This document shows, in pieces, positions 21,885 through 32,463 of a stretch of DNA of 64,000 bases; the first letter of the stretch is position 1, and the number at the start of each line of letters is the position of its first letter. Source of the DNA: Achatina immaculata (taxonomy: Eukaryota > Mollusca > Gastropoda > Stylommatophora > Achatinidae); contig CM019713.1 in assembly GCA_009760885.1 (NCBI GenBank), positions 9,005,180 to 9,069,179 of the forward strand, written 5' to 3'. The translations under genes were made by a program, and so were the position numbers. The notes beneath the pieces are model-generated. The model made no database searches, was not told the DNA's origin, and saw nothing but the letters and a program-made list of their open reading frames with translations.

Positions 21885-22100
21885 AGAGAAAGAAGAGTGA
21901 CAGCGAGAGAGAGAAGAGAGATAGAGAGAGAAAGAAGAGAGAGCAAGAGAAAGAAAGAAGAGAGAGAGAGAGAGCAAGCAAGAGAGAGAGAGAAGAGAAA
22001 GAAGAGTGACAGCGAGAGAGAGAAGAGAGATAGAGAAAGAAGAGAAAGAAAGAAGAGAGAGAGAGAGAAGATAGATAGCGAGAGAGATATAGAGACGTTG
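21849..22100. repeat. TA and GA-rich microsatellites
   Basis: A TA run (21849-21868) followed by GAGA tracts with a duplicated block GAAGAGTGACAGCGAGAGAG at 21892 and 22001. Overlapping serine-leucine and arginine-glutamate open frames are artefacts. Bases 22238-22330 add CATA and CAT units. Confidence 0.93.
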
Positions 22101-22331
22101 AATAAAAATGGAGGGCTGAAACGGGAGTAAAGATGACAGATTATATTTTTTTTTAAAAGACATCTAAGAGTGCAAAATGAAACTATTACATTTACAAATG
22201 CAAGTGTACAGTATAAGATAATGAGAGATAACTAATGTGACAAGATACATACATGCATACATACATTCATACATACATACATACATATCCACATATATAC
22301 GTATTTTATATATCATCATCATCATCATCAG

Positions 22332-25284
22332 GTGCCGTGCCGACTGGCGTTGGCTATTATGCTTCTCCAGAGTACCCGATCCTTCATGCAGGCCATCAGT
22401 TCAGTTGGTGATCTCCTCTCACACCATCCCGTCAGACTGTCCAGTATCATTTCTCTTGGTCTTCCTCTTGATCTTCTTCCTTCTATTTTTCCTGTTGTTA
22501 TAATATTTTCAATGCCCCCTCTTCTCATTGCATGTCCTATGAAAGTACATTGTCTCTCTCTTATCTTTTGACAAGGTTTTTTTGTCTCTCCAGCTCTTCT
22601 CATACATTCTTCATTAGTTATTTTTGCTGTCCAGGGGATTCGCAACATTCTTCTAATAAACCACATTTCTGCTGCTTCCAATGATTTTTGTGCAGACTTG
22701 CCTATTGTCCATGATTCACTTCCATATAACAAGATAGGTTCAATATAGCATTTTAGGACTCGTTTTCTAACATTCATTGATAAGGATGTGTTAACTAATA
22801 TGTTTCTCATTCTCTGAAATGCAGTCTTTGCTTGGCCTATTCTGTTCCTAATTTCTGTTTTGCATTTCCCATCTGAAGTTATTACTGCTCCAAGGTATTT
22901 GAATTTCTGCACCTGCTTTAGAATGGTTCCGTTTAATTAATACTGCATGCTGGTGGATTCTGTTTCTTAGATATAACCATAGTCTCTGTCTTTTTGATGT
23001 TCAAAGTAAGGCCTTTCTGTTCACTTTCTTTGGCGACTTTATCCAAGAGATTTTGCAGGTCTTGTTGGTTCTCCGCTATCAGTACTGTGTCGTCAGCATA
23101 CCGAAGGTTGTTAATATTGTATCCTCCAATTTTTATGCCTGGTTCTGTGATGCTTGTTCTTAGAATATTCTCGCTGTACAGAGAAAAAAGGTCTGGAGAT
23201 AGTACACGTCCTTGTCGCACCCCTTGTTTTATAGGTTGGTATTTTCCAATTCCATTTTCAACTCGAACTGCTGCTTCTTGCTGCCAGTATAGATGTTTTA
23301 CAATCCTCAAGTCTTTGCCGTCTATATTGATGTCTTCAAGCATTTTAATAATTTCACTATGTTTCACCTTGTCAAATGCCTTGGTGTAATCAATGAAGCA
23401 TAAGTAGAGATCTTTCTGTACTTCTAAAGCTCTTTCTGTTAGTGTTCGTAAAGCATAAATGGCATTGTGTGTTCCCTTTCCTTCAACAAATCCAAACTGT
23501 TCATCTGCTATTTCCATTTTTATCTTTTCATTGTTCTTCTCATAATTATTCTCAAAGTAGCTTCGTTATGTGACATGAGAGGCTGATAGTCCGGTGGTCG
23601 TCACATTCCTTTGCACCTGGTTTCTTTGGTAGTGCTATAAACGTGGATTTAATCAGGTCACTGGGAATATAACCACTGTTGTAAATATCATTCAGCAACT
23701 TGGTTATTATTTTTATTCCTGTCTCCTCTAGTGCCTCTATTTCTTCTATTGTTATATTATCAGGCCCAGTCGCTTTTCCTTTCTTCATGTGTTTGATGGC
23801 ATCTATGATTTCATCTTCAAGTACTGGCGGTCCATCACAGTTTTCAGTATCTGGTGTTAATTCTGGTCTTTCTCCTCCATATAGCTCACCGATATACTCT
23901 GTCCACCTGTCCACAATGTCTTCTTTTCCCATTAACATTTTACCTTCTTTCGATTTCAGGCATCCTGTGGTATATTTTGTTTTCCTGCCTGTGAGTTCAT
24001 TAATTCGTTTATGAATGTTTTTGCTGTCTTTATTATGAGTGTCCTCTATCTGTCTGCACTGTTCATTTAACCACACTTCTTTTGCTTCTCTGCATTTGCG
24101 TCTTATTTCTTTATTTATCTTGCTATATTTTTCCTCGTTGTTTTTACTCCTCCTCCTCTTGTCCATCAGTCCTAAGATGTCGTCTGTCATCCATTTATTT
24201 TTAGGGGCTTCTTTTTTCGGTGGTATTATCTCCTTAACAGTTTGGTGGATAGAATCTCTTAACATTTCCCATTGTTCATCTATACTATTTATCTTTGCTA
24301 TTGCATTGTATCTATTTGTTATAATAACTTTGTATTGTTCTCGCAATTCTTGGTCATTTTTAAGAAGTTCTGTATTCAGTTTGATGTTTCTCACTTTTCT
24401 GCCTGCTTTCTTTAGCTTTATTCTAACTTTTTCACAGAGTGGATCATGGTCACTATTGCAGTCAGCTCCTGGCATGGTTTTTGTTGTCAGTAATGCATTG
24501 CGGAATCGTTTGTTGATTAATATGTAGTCTATCTGGTTAAATGTCTTTTTGTCTGGGCTGCACCACGTTGCCAGTTTTCGAGGATGTTGTTTAAACCAGG
24601 TGTTTCCTACAACCATGCTGTGTATTCTTGCCCATTCAATTAATTTATAACCTCTGTCATTCCTCTCCCCCAGTCCATAGTCACCAACGATGTCCCAAGT
24701 TCTTCCTTTACCAACTTTGGCATTAAAATCTCCCATGACTATTTTAACTTCATGTGACTTTGTGTGTTTTAGTGCTGTCTCTATGTCATTATAAAATATC
24801 TGTACATCTTCCTCAGAACTTTCAGATGTTGGAGCATACACTTGTATAATATTTATGTTTATTGGTTGTCCTTTCAGTTGGGCTAGCAGGACTCTGTCCG
24901 AGATGTTCAAATATCCTACAAGTGTCCTTGCCGTTTTTTCATCAAATATAATTCCTACTCCTCGTTCATGTTTCTCACTTCCTGAATATATTATTGTATA
25001 TTTATCTGAGTTTATCTTCCTGCACCTGTCCATCTAACTTCACTCATTCCTAATATGTTGATCTTCATCCTTTCCATTTCCATCTTTACATTTTCTAATT
25101 TTCCAGCCTGGAATAAAGTTCTAACATTCCATGTTGCTATTTTGAACTTGTTAGTTTTGCCACCAGTAGCTTGATGACGATCTGGCCTCACCTGTGGCTC
25201 GTGAGCTGCCCTACCGGACGAGGCTGTTCCAGAGGAACATCCGTTAACGTCGTTCATGATAAATCTATGACTCTGAATAAGCAT
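22332..25284 (-). pseudogene. RTE-F endonuclease-reverse transcriptase, three frameshifts
   Basis: Endonuclease/reverse transcriptase that would nick genomic DNA and copy the element RNA at the nick. First segment (25284-25012): KIATWNVRTL and MSEVRWTGAG, the start of the APE-type endonuclease. A shift near 25015 leads to the second segment (25033-23552): VYAPT, VMGDFNAKVG (catalytic Asp/Asn), NQIDYILI and SDHDPL (catalytic Asp-His), then RT motifs KGKATGPDNI and FIALPKK. A second shift near 23540 leads to 23517-22933: EQFGFVEGKGTHNAI, CFIDYTKAFD, GVRQGRVLSP and RYADDTVLI with the catalytic YADD. A third shift near 22925 leads to 22912-22332: KFKYLGAVITSDGK, LYGSESWTIG, IRRMLRIPW, RRSRGRPREM, ending ASRHGT. 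All active-site motifs survive and no other stops occur, so damage is recent or partly sequencing error. Confidence 0.93.
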
Positions 25285-25638
25285 AATTGTTCTTGGGAGC
25301 TACAACAGTGGTTTCCCGTTGCCTTCTGTCGGTTTGTGTACGGACTCTCCGCTAGCCTTTGGACTCCCTGTCCTACCCGCAAGGCAGCGGGAGCGAGAGG
25401 TTTTAAGGCGCCTCTGACCCACCTGGTATTCCCTTCACTGAGCACCTGAGGCACTTTATAGGAGTAGTAGAGCCACCTACTACCCCACCTCGCTCTCTAC
25501 CGCCAGTTGGTCCGCGCCTGCTTATTTGGACAACTCCTTATTCACAGGGATCCTCCATATCTGGAGGACTTTCACCATCCGCCACCTGTGACGCGCTGGG
25601 TTGGGGATGGTCGCCCCAGCTTTACCCAGATATATATA
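25285..25638 (-). promoter_or_regulatory. RTE-F 5' UTR, candidate internal promoter
   Basis: GC-rich, about 350 bases, upstream of the first Met on the minus strand and clearly different from the AT-rich flank that begins at 25639. Non-LTR elements carry their promoter inside the 5' UTR; the specific promoter motifs are not identifiable by eye. A 66-codon frame inside it has no resemblance to known proteins. Confidence 0.6.
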
Positions 25639-25647
25639 TTTATATAT

Positions 25648-25669
25648 ACTGAAAATAAAACAAAACCAC

Positions 25670-25711
<42 letters not shown>

Positions 25712-26060
25712 CTGACATCACAGTCTTTCACATTTATTAAGAAGAAAAAAAAGGAGTGTGTAATAAACAAGGAGAGAAAAGCTCATGATGACAGGAAGAG
25801 AATGTATGTGGGGGGGGGGGGAGGGGAGAGGAGAGGGAGAGAGAAACTCGCGGCGGGGAAGCGGACTGGAAGGTGGGAGGTGGGACAGCCATTATGGGTA
25901 GCTTTCTATTATCCAGATGATTGATAACAAACTCAGAAACGTGTGTGTGTGTGTAGCATGGCCTTGTAAGTAATGATTATAGTATTATTATTATTATTAT
26001 TAATGATACGATTCGGAATATAATTATGAATATGATTATGAATATAATTATGAATATATT
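25648..26060. repeat. microsatellite cluster
   Basis: GA run at 25676-25708, purine and G-rich tract at 25810-25850, GT run near 25941-25953 and ATT/ATA-rich sequence at 25978-26060. No gene. Confidence 0.85.
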
Positions 26061-27400
26061 GTAGGCAAAACAGTAATATCAAATAGCAACATAAGAGTAG
26101 ATACTTAGAAATGCAAAAGACTGACAAAGATGGGAGAGGTAAACGCCCGCGACATAATATTAAGACAAAACGCTCGAAAGAGTAGATACTTAGAAATGCA
26201 AAACGTTAATCAAAGGTAAACAGAGGAGGCAAAATACAGACACAGTGACGTCGAGAGACAGAAAATACTAAAGAAAGACGCTAGGAAGTAAATTAGTTCA
26301 ATACTAACAACGCGATGACTCGCAAACACTCAAGAACACCTAGCCGAGGTGGAAAAATAGAGATTGACGCTTGACGGATGTAGTTAGAACCAACGGTCTT
26401 GTTGTTAGCGATAGAGTAGAGAACGGACCAATCCTTGAACCATACGCCATGAATGAGACAGTGGACTTAATTAAAAATAACAATTAGATAGACAGAATTG
26501 AAACGAATAACACGTAAGGCACGGTTGCTAATTTTAGGAGGCTATTTGCACACGATTTTGAAACAAAGTAGACCGATTAGGTCATATTACCAATATTCAG
26601 AGGCGTGGCCTATTGAACAATTGACTTACGACATATAAGTCAGGGAGGTAGTTTTAGAGGATAGCAAGAGAAGGAACACAGTAGAACACCAGGGGGACAC
26701 GAAAGGAGAACACAAGCAGTCTAGTTGAAGAACAGGAAAGAGAACGAGGAGTAGTGTTAGAATGAATATGTGTTTCAAGTGATTGTGAAGTGCTGTCACC
26801 TTTAAACTTTGAGTACCGGGATTTAGTCGAGGAATTAGTTGACCACGTATTGCAGATCTGGTACAGTACTGAGTTAGGACATGTTTAACGTATCAAATGT
26901 AGAATGTTGTGAAGTTGAGAACATTGCTGAAATGCTGCGTGTAGAATATGTTAGAGTTTGATATAGTGAACAAAAGATTATGTGCTTCAACGACGAAACG
27001 AACGAATTTTATGTCATATCACATCTTATTCCAAGTGATGTTGTCGACGATACATTTTGATCTTATCCGTCAAAATAAATGAATTCAGTGAACATTTCAT
27101 CGGACTTGCTCTGGTCTAGCGAATGTTGTAATGTCGTGAAACCTCGATGTGTGATGTGTTGATTAAAGAACATCTTCTTCAGTAATATGATAGTAAAGAA
27201 CACTAATGCTATCAGTCACCATTAATATATAATACACAATTAACAATATTATAAGTGAAGAGGACTAAGATAAAGCAAAGAAGTTAACGGGAAAACTGAC
27301 ATCTGGTAGGCCGCAGTGTCAAGACTTAACACACGTATATATTGTTAGGCCGACCAGGATGTCAGATTTCCCGATTACTTCCCTTGCCGTCTCTTAACTC
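26061..27400. other. unassigned 1.3-kb segment, LTR-like features
   Basis: No protein resemblance and no long frame. It is free of microsatellites, unlike its neighbours. Near-identical blocks AGAGTAGATACTTAGAAATG occur about 26095 and 26179. GACATATAAGTCAGGGAGG (26630-26648) is TATA-like and AAAATAAATGAATTC (27074-27088) holds a polyadenylation-type signal about 440 bases further on. A solo LTR is possible, but no terminal repeats or target duplication were found. Confidence 0.3.
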
Positions 27401-27758
27401 AAGAAATGTCTTATCTCCCCTTTCAAGCCTGTACCAAACACTGAAATAATGTAGATACTGACTGTCCAACTGTCCCATTCCGCTTCCCTTGGTGTTTCAA
27501 TACGCTCTTCCCTTGTCCATTTGAATTTATCTCCCCCAGTTTACTACCCCCGCCCCACAAACCCCTCCCGATTAGCAGTGACTGGTCGGTTTCCTCATAG
27601 TTTGTATCGCTCTAATCCACCTCTTTGATACCACGGCTTCGTGATTCTCCTTGTAACAAACTGTTGTACCAAGTCATGGTCCTTGTAGTGATGATGTATG
27701 CAAGGAAAAGAGGTGTGGGGGTGGGGGTGGGGGTAGAACCTCGTTTATCTTTAATATA
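27401..27758. other. gap with a GTGGGG run
   Basis: No gene. A short GTGGGG repeat lies at 27715-27735, just ahead of the SINE1 insertion. Confidence 0.5.
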
Positions 27759-27771
27759 CTTTGACTCTTCA

Positions 27772-28055
27772 GCTTTTTTGGCTGAGTGGTTAGGCGTTCG
27801 GCCTACTAATTCGGTGGTACTGGGTTCAAGTCCCAGTAAGTGGAATCTTTTTTTTCTGGTACACAATTAAAAAAAACCCACCCGGGACCCACCTAGCTTC
27901 TAAAAATGGGTACCAGAGAAATCTGGGTGGGCAAATGCGGCAAGGTGTGATACTGATCACATCAGACTTTCATGTGCCGATGGCCTTGGAAATACGGGCC
28001 TAATGCTTTATCCCAATACGCTTTAATGGCATGGAAGTGGGGATTTTACCTTTAC
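27772..28055 (+). mobile_element. SINE1, best-preserved copy
   Basis: About 285 bases: a tRNA-like head (27775-27840), a T-rich linker, a body containing GGGACCCACCTAG, GATCACATCAGACTTTCATG and TTGGAAATACGGGC, and a short ACCTTT-repeat 3' tail. The head resembles a Leu/Ser-type tRNA (GGCTGAGTGGTTAGGCG). Imperfect flanks CTTTGACTCTTC (27759-27770) and CTTTGTCTCTCC (28056-28067) match at 10 of 12 positions and may be the target duplication. It encodes no protein. Confidence 0.88.
27779..27833 (+). promoter_or_regulatory. RNA polymerase III A and B boxes of SINE1
   Basis: TGGCTGAGTGG (27779-27789) matches the A-box consensus TRGYNNARNNG exactly. GGTTCAAGTCC (27823-27833) differs from the B-box consensus GGTTCGANTCC at one position. 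Spacing is as in a tRNA gene, so this copy could still be transcribed. Confidence 0.8.
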
Positions 28056-28067
28056 CTTTGTCTCTCC

Positions 28068-28632
28068 AAGAGCGGGCACATTAATCCAATCATAATCAGA
28101 CATAATCTCCGTGCTTCAACCTCATCACGACATCAGCTGCAAAGAACAAGTGTTCCAAAAGTACAAACACCATCAACGAGAGCGGGCAGCAGGATCATAA
28201 TCATTAAGTGAGTCACAGAAATCAGCGGTTCCAAGAGACACAAGCTTGGATGACAATATAGCACTCAAATGCGTGGATGTTTCAACACTGATCATTGGTT
28301 CTTATTTCCCCTAAACGGTTCCAACAATTTACACACAATTATTTAGAGTGCGGTTTAATCTGAGCGTGTTAACAGTGAAGGTTAGCTTCCTACACTCTAG
28401 GACGAGAAATGATTAAAAAGGTAATAGGAAAGCAAAATAAGAAAGTGCTTTTTTTAAAGGTAAGTTATTTAGAGATAGTGAAATGACGCTGTGAGTGGAG
28501 TAGAAGTCTGGCCAGAGATGCATGATAAAATTTCCGAAAACAAGAAAAAAATTTCATGCCCCGACAAACATTGTAGAGAAGCGGGAAATTATCTGAAATG
28601 GGAAAGAAGAATAATGAAAGCCACAAATTACT
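28068..28632. other. gap with a repeat G-like piece
   Basis: Bases about 28100-28200 (CATCAGCTGCAAAGAACAAG and neighbours) resemble the distal end of repeat G at 54.9 kb. The remainder, including a 64-codon frame at 28491, is unrecognised. Confidence 0.45.
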
Positions 28633-29082
28633 CGGTCAGTCAGTCAAGTCATTTGCATGTCCCTTGTGGAACGTTGTCTCCCTAACAGCTCTCATGTAGG
28701 CCTCTCTGTTGTAAGCAAGATGCCCTGTTGCTGACGCGTCCACTCGCAGACTATCAACGATGTCTTGCAGCCATCTTCGCCTTGGTCTTCCTCTTTTCCC
28801 ATTATGTACCCTTCCAATACGGTCTTCTCTAGATTGTCATGACGTTTAATGTGTCCAAATATTTACGTTTTCTCTGTTTAATCCTCTTTACTAGCCAGCC
28901 TTCTTCAATATTAAGTTCTTGTAGTATGGATATATGTTCTTTTTTGTGTCCATGATATTTGAAGAACTCTTCTGTAGCATTTACATTCAAAGGCATTTAT
29001 GTGTTTCTCGGCTGTTTTGTTAAGTGTCCAAATCTCACAGGCATATATTGCCATGGGAAAGATGCATGGCCTTAGAAATATT
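28633..29082 (-). mobile_element. RTE-A copy
   Basis: Minus-strand RTE-A 3' fragment with an ACTG-type tail (28633-28648). It spans from the tail back to the LRACIFPMAIYACE-like block near 29060. A 6-base deletion removes part of the GKRKRGRPR block, and shifts interrupt the frame. Confidence 0.85.
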
Positions 29083-29234
29083 AGACAACTAAAATATGCT
29101 AATCATATGACAAGACAAAATGAAAATATTATACTTGGGGGTGAGGTGGGGAGGGGATTGATGGAACCTCCACAGAGAGATGTGGCACAAGATGATGATG
29201 AGTGACAACGGCGACAACAAACAAACGAATACCT

Positions 29235-29445
29235 TTTTTTTTAACATAAAATTAGATTCAGCCCATGTAAAAAGCATTCGTTTGTTATTACTGCTGTCCA
29301 GTATGCAGCAGACACTCCAGGAGACCGTGTGTATGTTTTTGTCTGAAAAAGCTGGTACCTGCGAGAAACTGAATCTTAAGAGAATCTGTGTCATAGCCTC
29401 GTTTCCTTTCTTGGTGTCACGATTTTTCGGCCTAGACAGGTACTG
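29235..29445 (+). repeat. interspersed repeat shared with 52.08-52.26 kb
   Basis: ATTCGTTTGTTATTACTGCT, GGAGACCGTGTGTATGTTTT, GCTGGTACCTGCGAGA and GTGTCACGATTTTTCGG occur here in the same order as on the minus strand of 52260-52080. In both places the SINE2 head follows within about 90 bases, so the two parts may belong to one larger repeat. Confidence 0.7.
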
Positions 29446-29534
29446 GTGACTTCGCTATCAAACACCCTTTTTTTAGGGTGGAGTGGGTGGTGGGTGGGTG
29501 GTGGATAGCGAAGCTCATTAATACATTGTTCTGG

Positions 29535-30420
29535 CGTGGCTAGACGTCTGCTCGTCTCTGCTGGAGACCACGGTGCAAACCCCGGGTAATCTTCTTGTGG
29601 TTTTTCTTTCTCTCACGTCTAAAATGTGCTTTGTCTGTGGCTTTTCCTTCTCTCACGTCTAAAATGTGCTTTGTCTGTGGCTTTTTCCCTTCTCTCACGT
29701 CTAAAATGTGCTTTGTCTGTGGCTTTTTCCCCTTCTCTCACGTCTAAAATGTGCTTTGTCTGTGGTTCTCCTTTCTCTCACGTCTAAAATATGCTTTGTC
29801 TGTGGCTTTTCCTTCTCTCACGTCTAAAAAGTGCTTTGTCTGTGGTTTTTTCCCTTCTCTCACGTCTAAAATGTGCTTTGTCTGTGGTTTTTTCCCTTCT
29901 CTCACGTCTAAAATGTGCTTTGTCTGTGGTTTTTTCCCTTCTCTCACGTCTAAAATGTGCTTTGTCTGTGGTTTTTCTTTCTCTCACGTCTAAAATGTGC
30001 TTTGTCTGTGGTTTTTCTTTCTCTCACGTTTAAAAAGTGCTTTGTCTGTGGTTTTTCTTTCTCTCACGTCTAAAAAGTGCTTTGTCTGTGGTTTTTCCTT
30101 CTCTCACGTCTAAAATGTGCTTTGTCTGTGGTTTTTCTTTCTCTCACGTCTAAAAAGTGCTTTGTCTGTGGTTTTTCCTTCTCTCACGTCTAAAAAGTGC
30201 TTTGTCTGTGGTTTTTCCTTCTCTTCACGTCTGAAAAGTGCTTTGTCTGTGATTTTTCTTTCTCTCAAATCTAAAAAGTGCTTTGTCTGATTTTTCTTTC
30301 TCTCACGTCTAAAAAGTTTTTTGTCTGTGAGTTTTCTTTCTCTCACATCCAAAAAGTGCTTTGTCTGTGATTTTCCCCTAGGTCTAATCTTACAACACTG
30401 TGTCCTATCATTTTTTAATG
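29535..30420 (+). mobile_element. SINE2 copy expanded by an internal array
   Basis: The tRNA-like head (29540-29595, with GTGCAAACCCCGGGTAAT in the B-box position, degenerate) leads into TTTTTCTTTCTCTCACGTCT. Here the SINE2 body of the 52.0-kb copy has one such segment, followed by TTTAATCCTACAATATTTG. In this copy the segment is repeated about 20 times before the matching 3' part GGTCTAATCTTACAACACTG (30381-30400). Confidence 0.82.
29599..30370. repeat. 38-41 bp array inside SINE2, about 20 copies
   Basis: Units GGTTTTTCTTTCTCTCACGT + CTAAAATGTGCTTTGTCTGT; early units have GGCTTTTCC, middle units TTTTTTCCC, late units AAAAAGTGC. Unit types are clustered in blocks, which points to stepwise local duplication. 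Open frames on both strands are artefacts. Confidence 0.95.
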
Positions 30421-31305
30421 GAAGTCTCTGACATGGAACGTTTACGAAGACAGGTCTCTATCGATCACGCTACTTGTGGATATAGGGCAGGATTATAAGT
30501 TGCTATTATGTTTTTTTGTTGTAAAGATTGTTGACGGTCTGTGCCTCGCCTTTGTAAGACATTATCGTAAGCTGCTACACACTTTTTATTACACAAGTGT
30601 TAATATTTTATGAACATCTTGCATTACTAAACAGAAACACACATTAAAAAAATAAACAAACAAACAATCAATATTTAAGCTTTGTACTCGCTTTAATACT
30701 TGATCATGATTAGTTGAGTGTTATCAGCGTGAGGACGGATGATCGGGAGACACACAGACACGCACACAGATATTAAAATTTGTCGTTTTTCAGCAATTTC
30801 TACAAATATATCGAGACCAAATACCTGGACAATACGCTCAGCCGCACGCTTCACTCGTTCACTACCACACACACACACACACACACATGATGATAACACG
30901 ATTTTAAGACAGAAAAAAAAAACAAAAAACATGTGTCAATCGATATTTTATACAGCGACAGACTAAATCAATGATGGCTCCAGGAACACAGATTCACTTG
31001 TCCAAATTACGTTTAAGATCACAACAGCCGGCCAGGAAAACATGTGGAGCCCATATCAAATAACAAACAAGGTTCCACTATGTTTACACTGTCAAAATAC
31101 AACATCTGTATTTAAACAAACAAGAAAATAACATGAAATAATGAACAAACGTTAAGTGCAAAGGGGGGGGGGGGGAATTGCCTGTTGATTTAACTCTAAT
31201 TTATCTTGTTGTTTAGATAGCGTTAAAACTCTACTTTCTGCACATCGCTGCTGTATTTCTCTTCTGTTCTTACTTCTGTCGTCAATTTTGAAAATTGGCG
31301 CCCCC

Positions 31306-31475
31306 TATAAAGTGCCAGAGCGCTGCTACAGTTAACAAAATCAACTCTATCAAGCTCAGCGCGTTGTTACAGAAAAGAGCGCCCAGATCAAGGGTCAGCG
31401 CGTTGCTACAGTAACAAATCCTCTGGATCAAGGTCAGCACGCTGTTACAGTAACACAGCGCCCCGATCAAGGTCA
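31306..31475 (+). promoter_or_regulatory. GC-rich block with TATA and AAGGTCA-type sites
   Basis: TATAAA at 31306-31311 is followed by four related units of about 39-46 bases containing CAGCGCGTTGTTACAG. Two units carry TCAAGGTCA (31428-31436 and 31467-31475), which equals the known NR5A/ERR nuclear receptor half-site; two others carry near versions. The block is duplicated at 33140-33309. No transcript can be tied to it, so promoter function is only a possibility. Confidence 0.35.
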
Positions 31476-32334
31476 GCGCGTTATTACAGTGACAGACAAC
31501 ACAAACTGTAGCGCCTGCCGCTAGCGGCCTGGCTTCTTAAGGCGAACGGAGTGGGCTGAAAACTGGCCGCGCCGCGCTCCAATCAACGTACCTGTAAAAA
31601 CTGCTACCTCACAAGCCCAGGTAACTGTCGGTGTGTTTAGAATTATAAGAAATTGTTCACGTGACCATCAGATGAGTTTACCGTGTCTCAGCAGGAAGAT
31701 TACTGGCAGCCACTCGAGGCCCTAAAGGGAAAACACAAGAACCATGACCAGAACCTTACAGCACACTCAGGGCCGAAGAACGCCCTATCGGAGGGTGCTG
31801 GATGTATGCCAGACATGTCCAACCTCCCTGGCCAGCAGAAAGAGAAGACAACAGGAAGGGGACCCGCGCAAAAACCGGTTAGGAATCACACAAGCTGTGT
31901 CAAGAGAGGCTAAGCTTGTACAAGGAAGCGCAAGTTCATTATTTGAGATACCGACAACCACGACGGACAAGCAGAAACTCCCGTGTATTATTACTGTCAA
32001 GCTCTTGTCCAATCTGGTCGGACGCATCGTGTTATCAGCAGCTTTCCTCTGTCACCATCTCTTTCCAAGAATATTTTTTTTTCTACGATTGGATCCCAGA
32101 TATAACCAATATAGATCTAGTCCAGTCCTCTTAAAAAAAAAAACAACAACAAACAACCCCATTCCGCTGCAAAATCTTGACGCAGAACGCACAATTAGGC
32201 TATATATATATAATTTATTTTTCCTTATAACACACGTACAGTGCACTTTAAAAGTTGAAAGAAGATGTCCCTTATTTAAGATAGGAGAAATCACTAAGGA
32301 AACCACTTATCGTGTACCAAAAACCCTAGGTTCC

Positions 32335-32405
32335 TGTTAGGATTTGAACCCCACAACCTTCTACTCAGAAGACTGAAAGTGATGTTGAGTACGGCTGAGC
32401 CAGTA
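32335..32405 (-). mobile_element. tRNA-like SINE head, duplicated at 34169-34239
   Basis: On the minus strand TGGCTCAGCCG (32402-32392) fits the A-box consensus TRGYNNARNNG and GGTTCAAATCC (32350-32340) differs from the B-box consensus at one place. The intervening sequence does not give a proper cloverleaf, so a SINE-type remnant is likelier than a tRNA gene. The 1.83-kb duplication makes a second copy. Confidence 0.6.
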
Positions 32406-32463
32406 TTAGGAGACTGGAAGCAAATGGAAGCGTAAGGTGAAGTTTATTATTATTATTATTTTT

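Larger units (their letters stand above)
22305..25647 (-). mobile_element. near full-length RTE-F retrotransposon
   Basis: The most complete element in the window: about 3.3 kb on the minus strand with a 5' UTR (25638-25285), one long protein frame (25284-22332) and a TGA-repeat tail (about 22314-22331). The order endonuclease, reverse transcriptase, C-terminal GRPR region and the very short 3' end match the RTE clade of non-LTR elements. The stop codon is the first TGA of the tail. Flanking TTTATATAT at 22305-22313 and 25639-25647 may be the target duplication, though the AT-rich flank makes this weak. Three single-base shifts make it inactive as sequenced. Confidence 0.93.
30628..32463. repeat. 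1.83-kb tandem duplication, copy 1
   Basis: Unit of 1,836 bases starting at TAAACAGAAACACACATT and ending in a TTA repeat. It contains a CA run (30868-30887), a G run (31165-31176), the GC-rich block with repeated GATCAAGGTCAGCGCG, a TA run (32202-32212) and a tRNA-like head on the minus strand. No recognisable protein gene: the 198-codon frame at 31744-32340 is cut to 155 codons in copy 2 by a 2-base change in the TA run. Confidence 0.95.

Noticed and set aside
27775..27840. Functional tRNA gene (Leu/Ser type)
   Set aside because: The A and B boxes are good, but the acceptor stem does not pair and the sequence continues into a SINE body shared with other loci.
31744..32340. 198-codon plus-strand frame in the 1.83-kb duplication
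   Set aside because: A 2-base change in a TA run shortens it to 155 codons in the other copy; no known domain and overlapping frames of similar quality.
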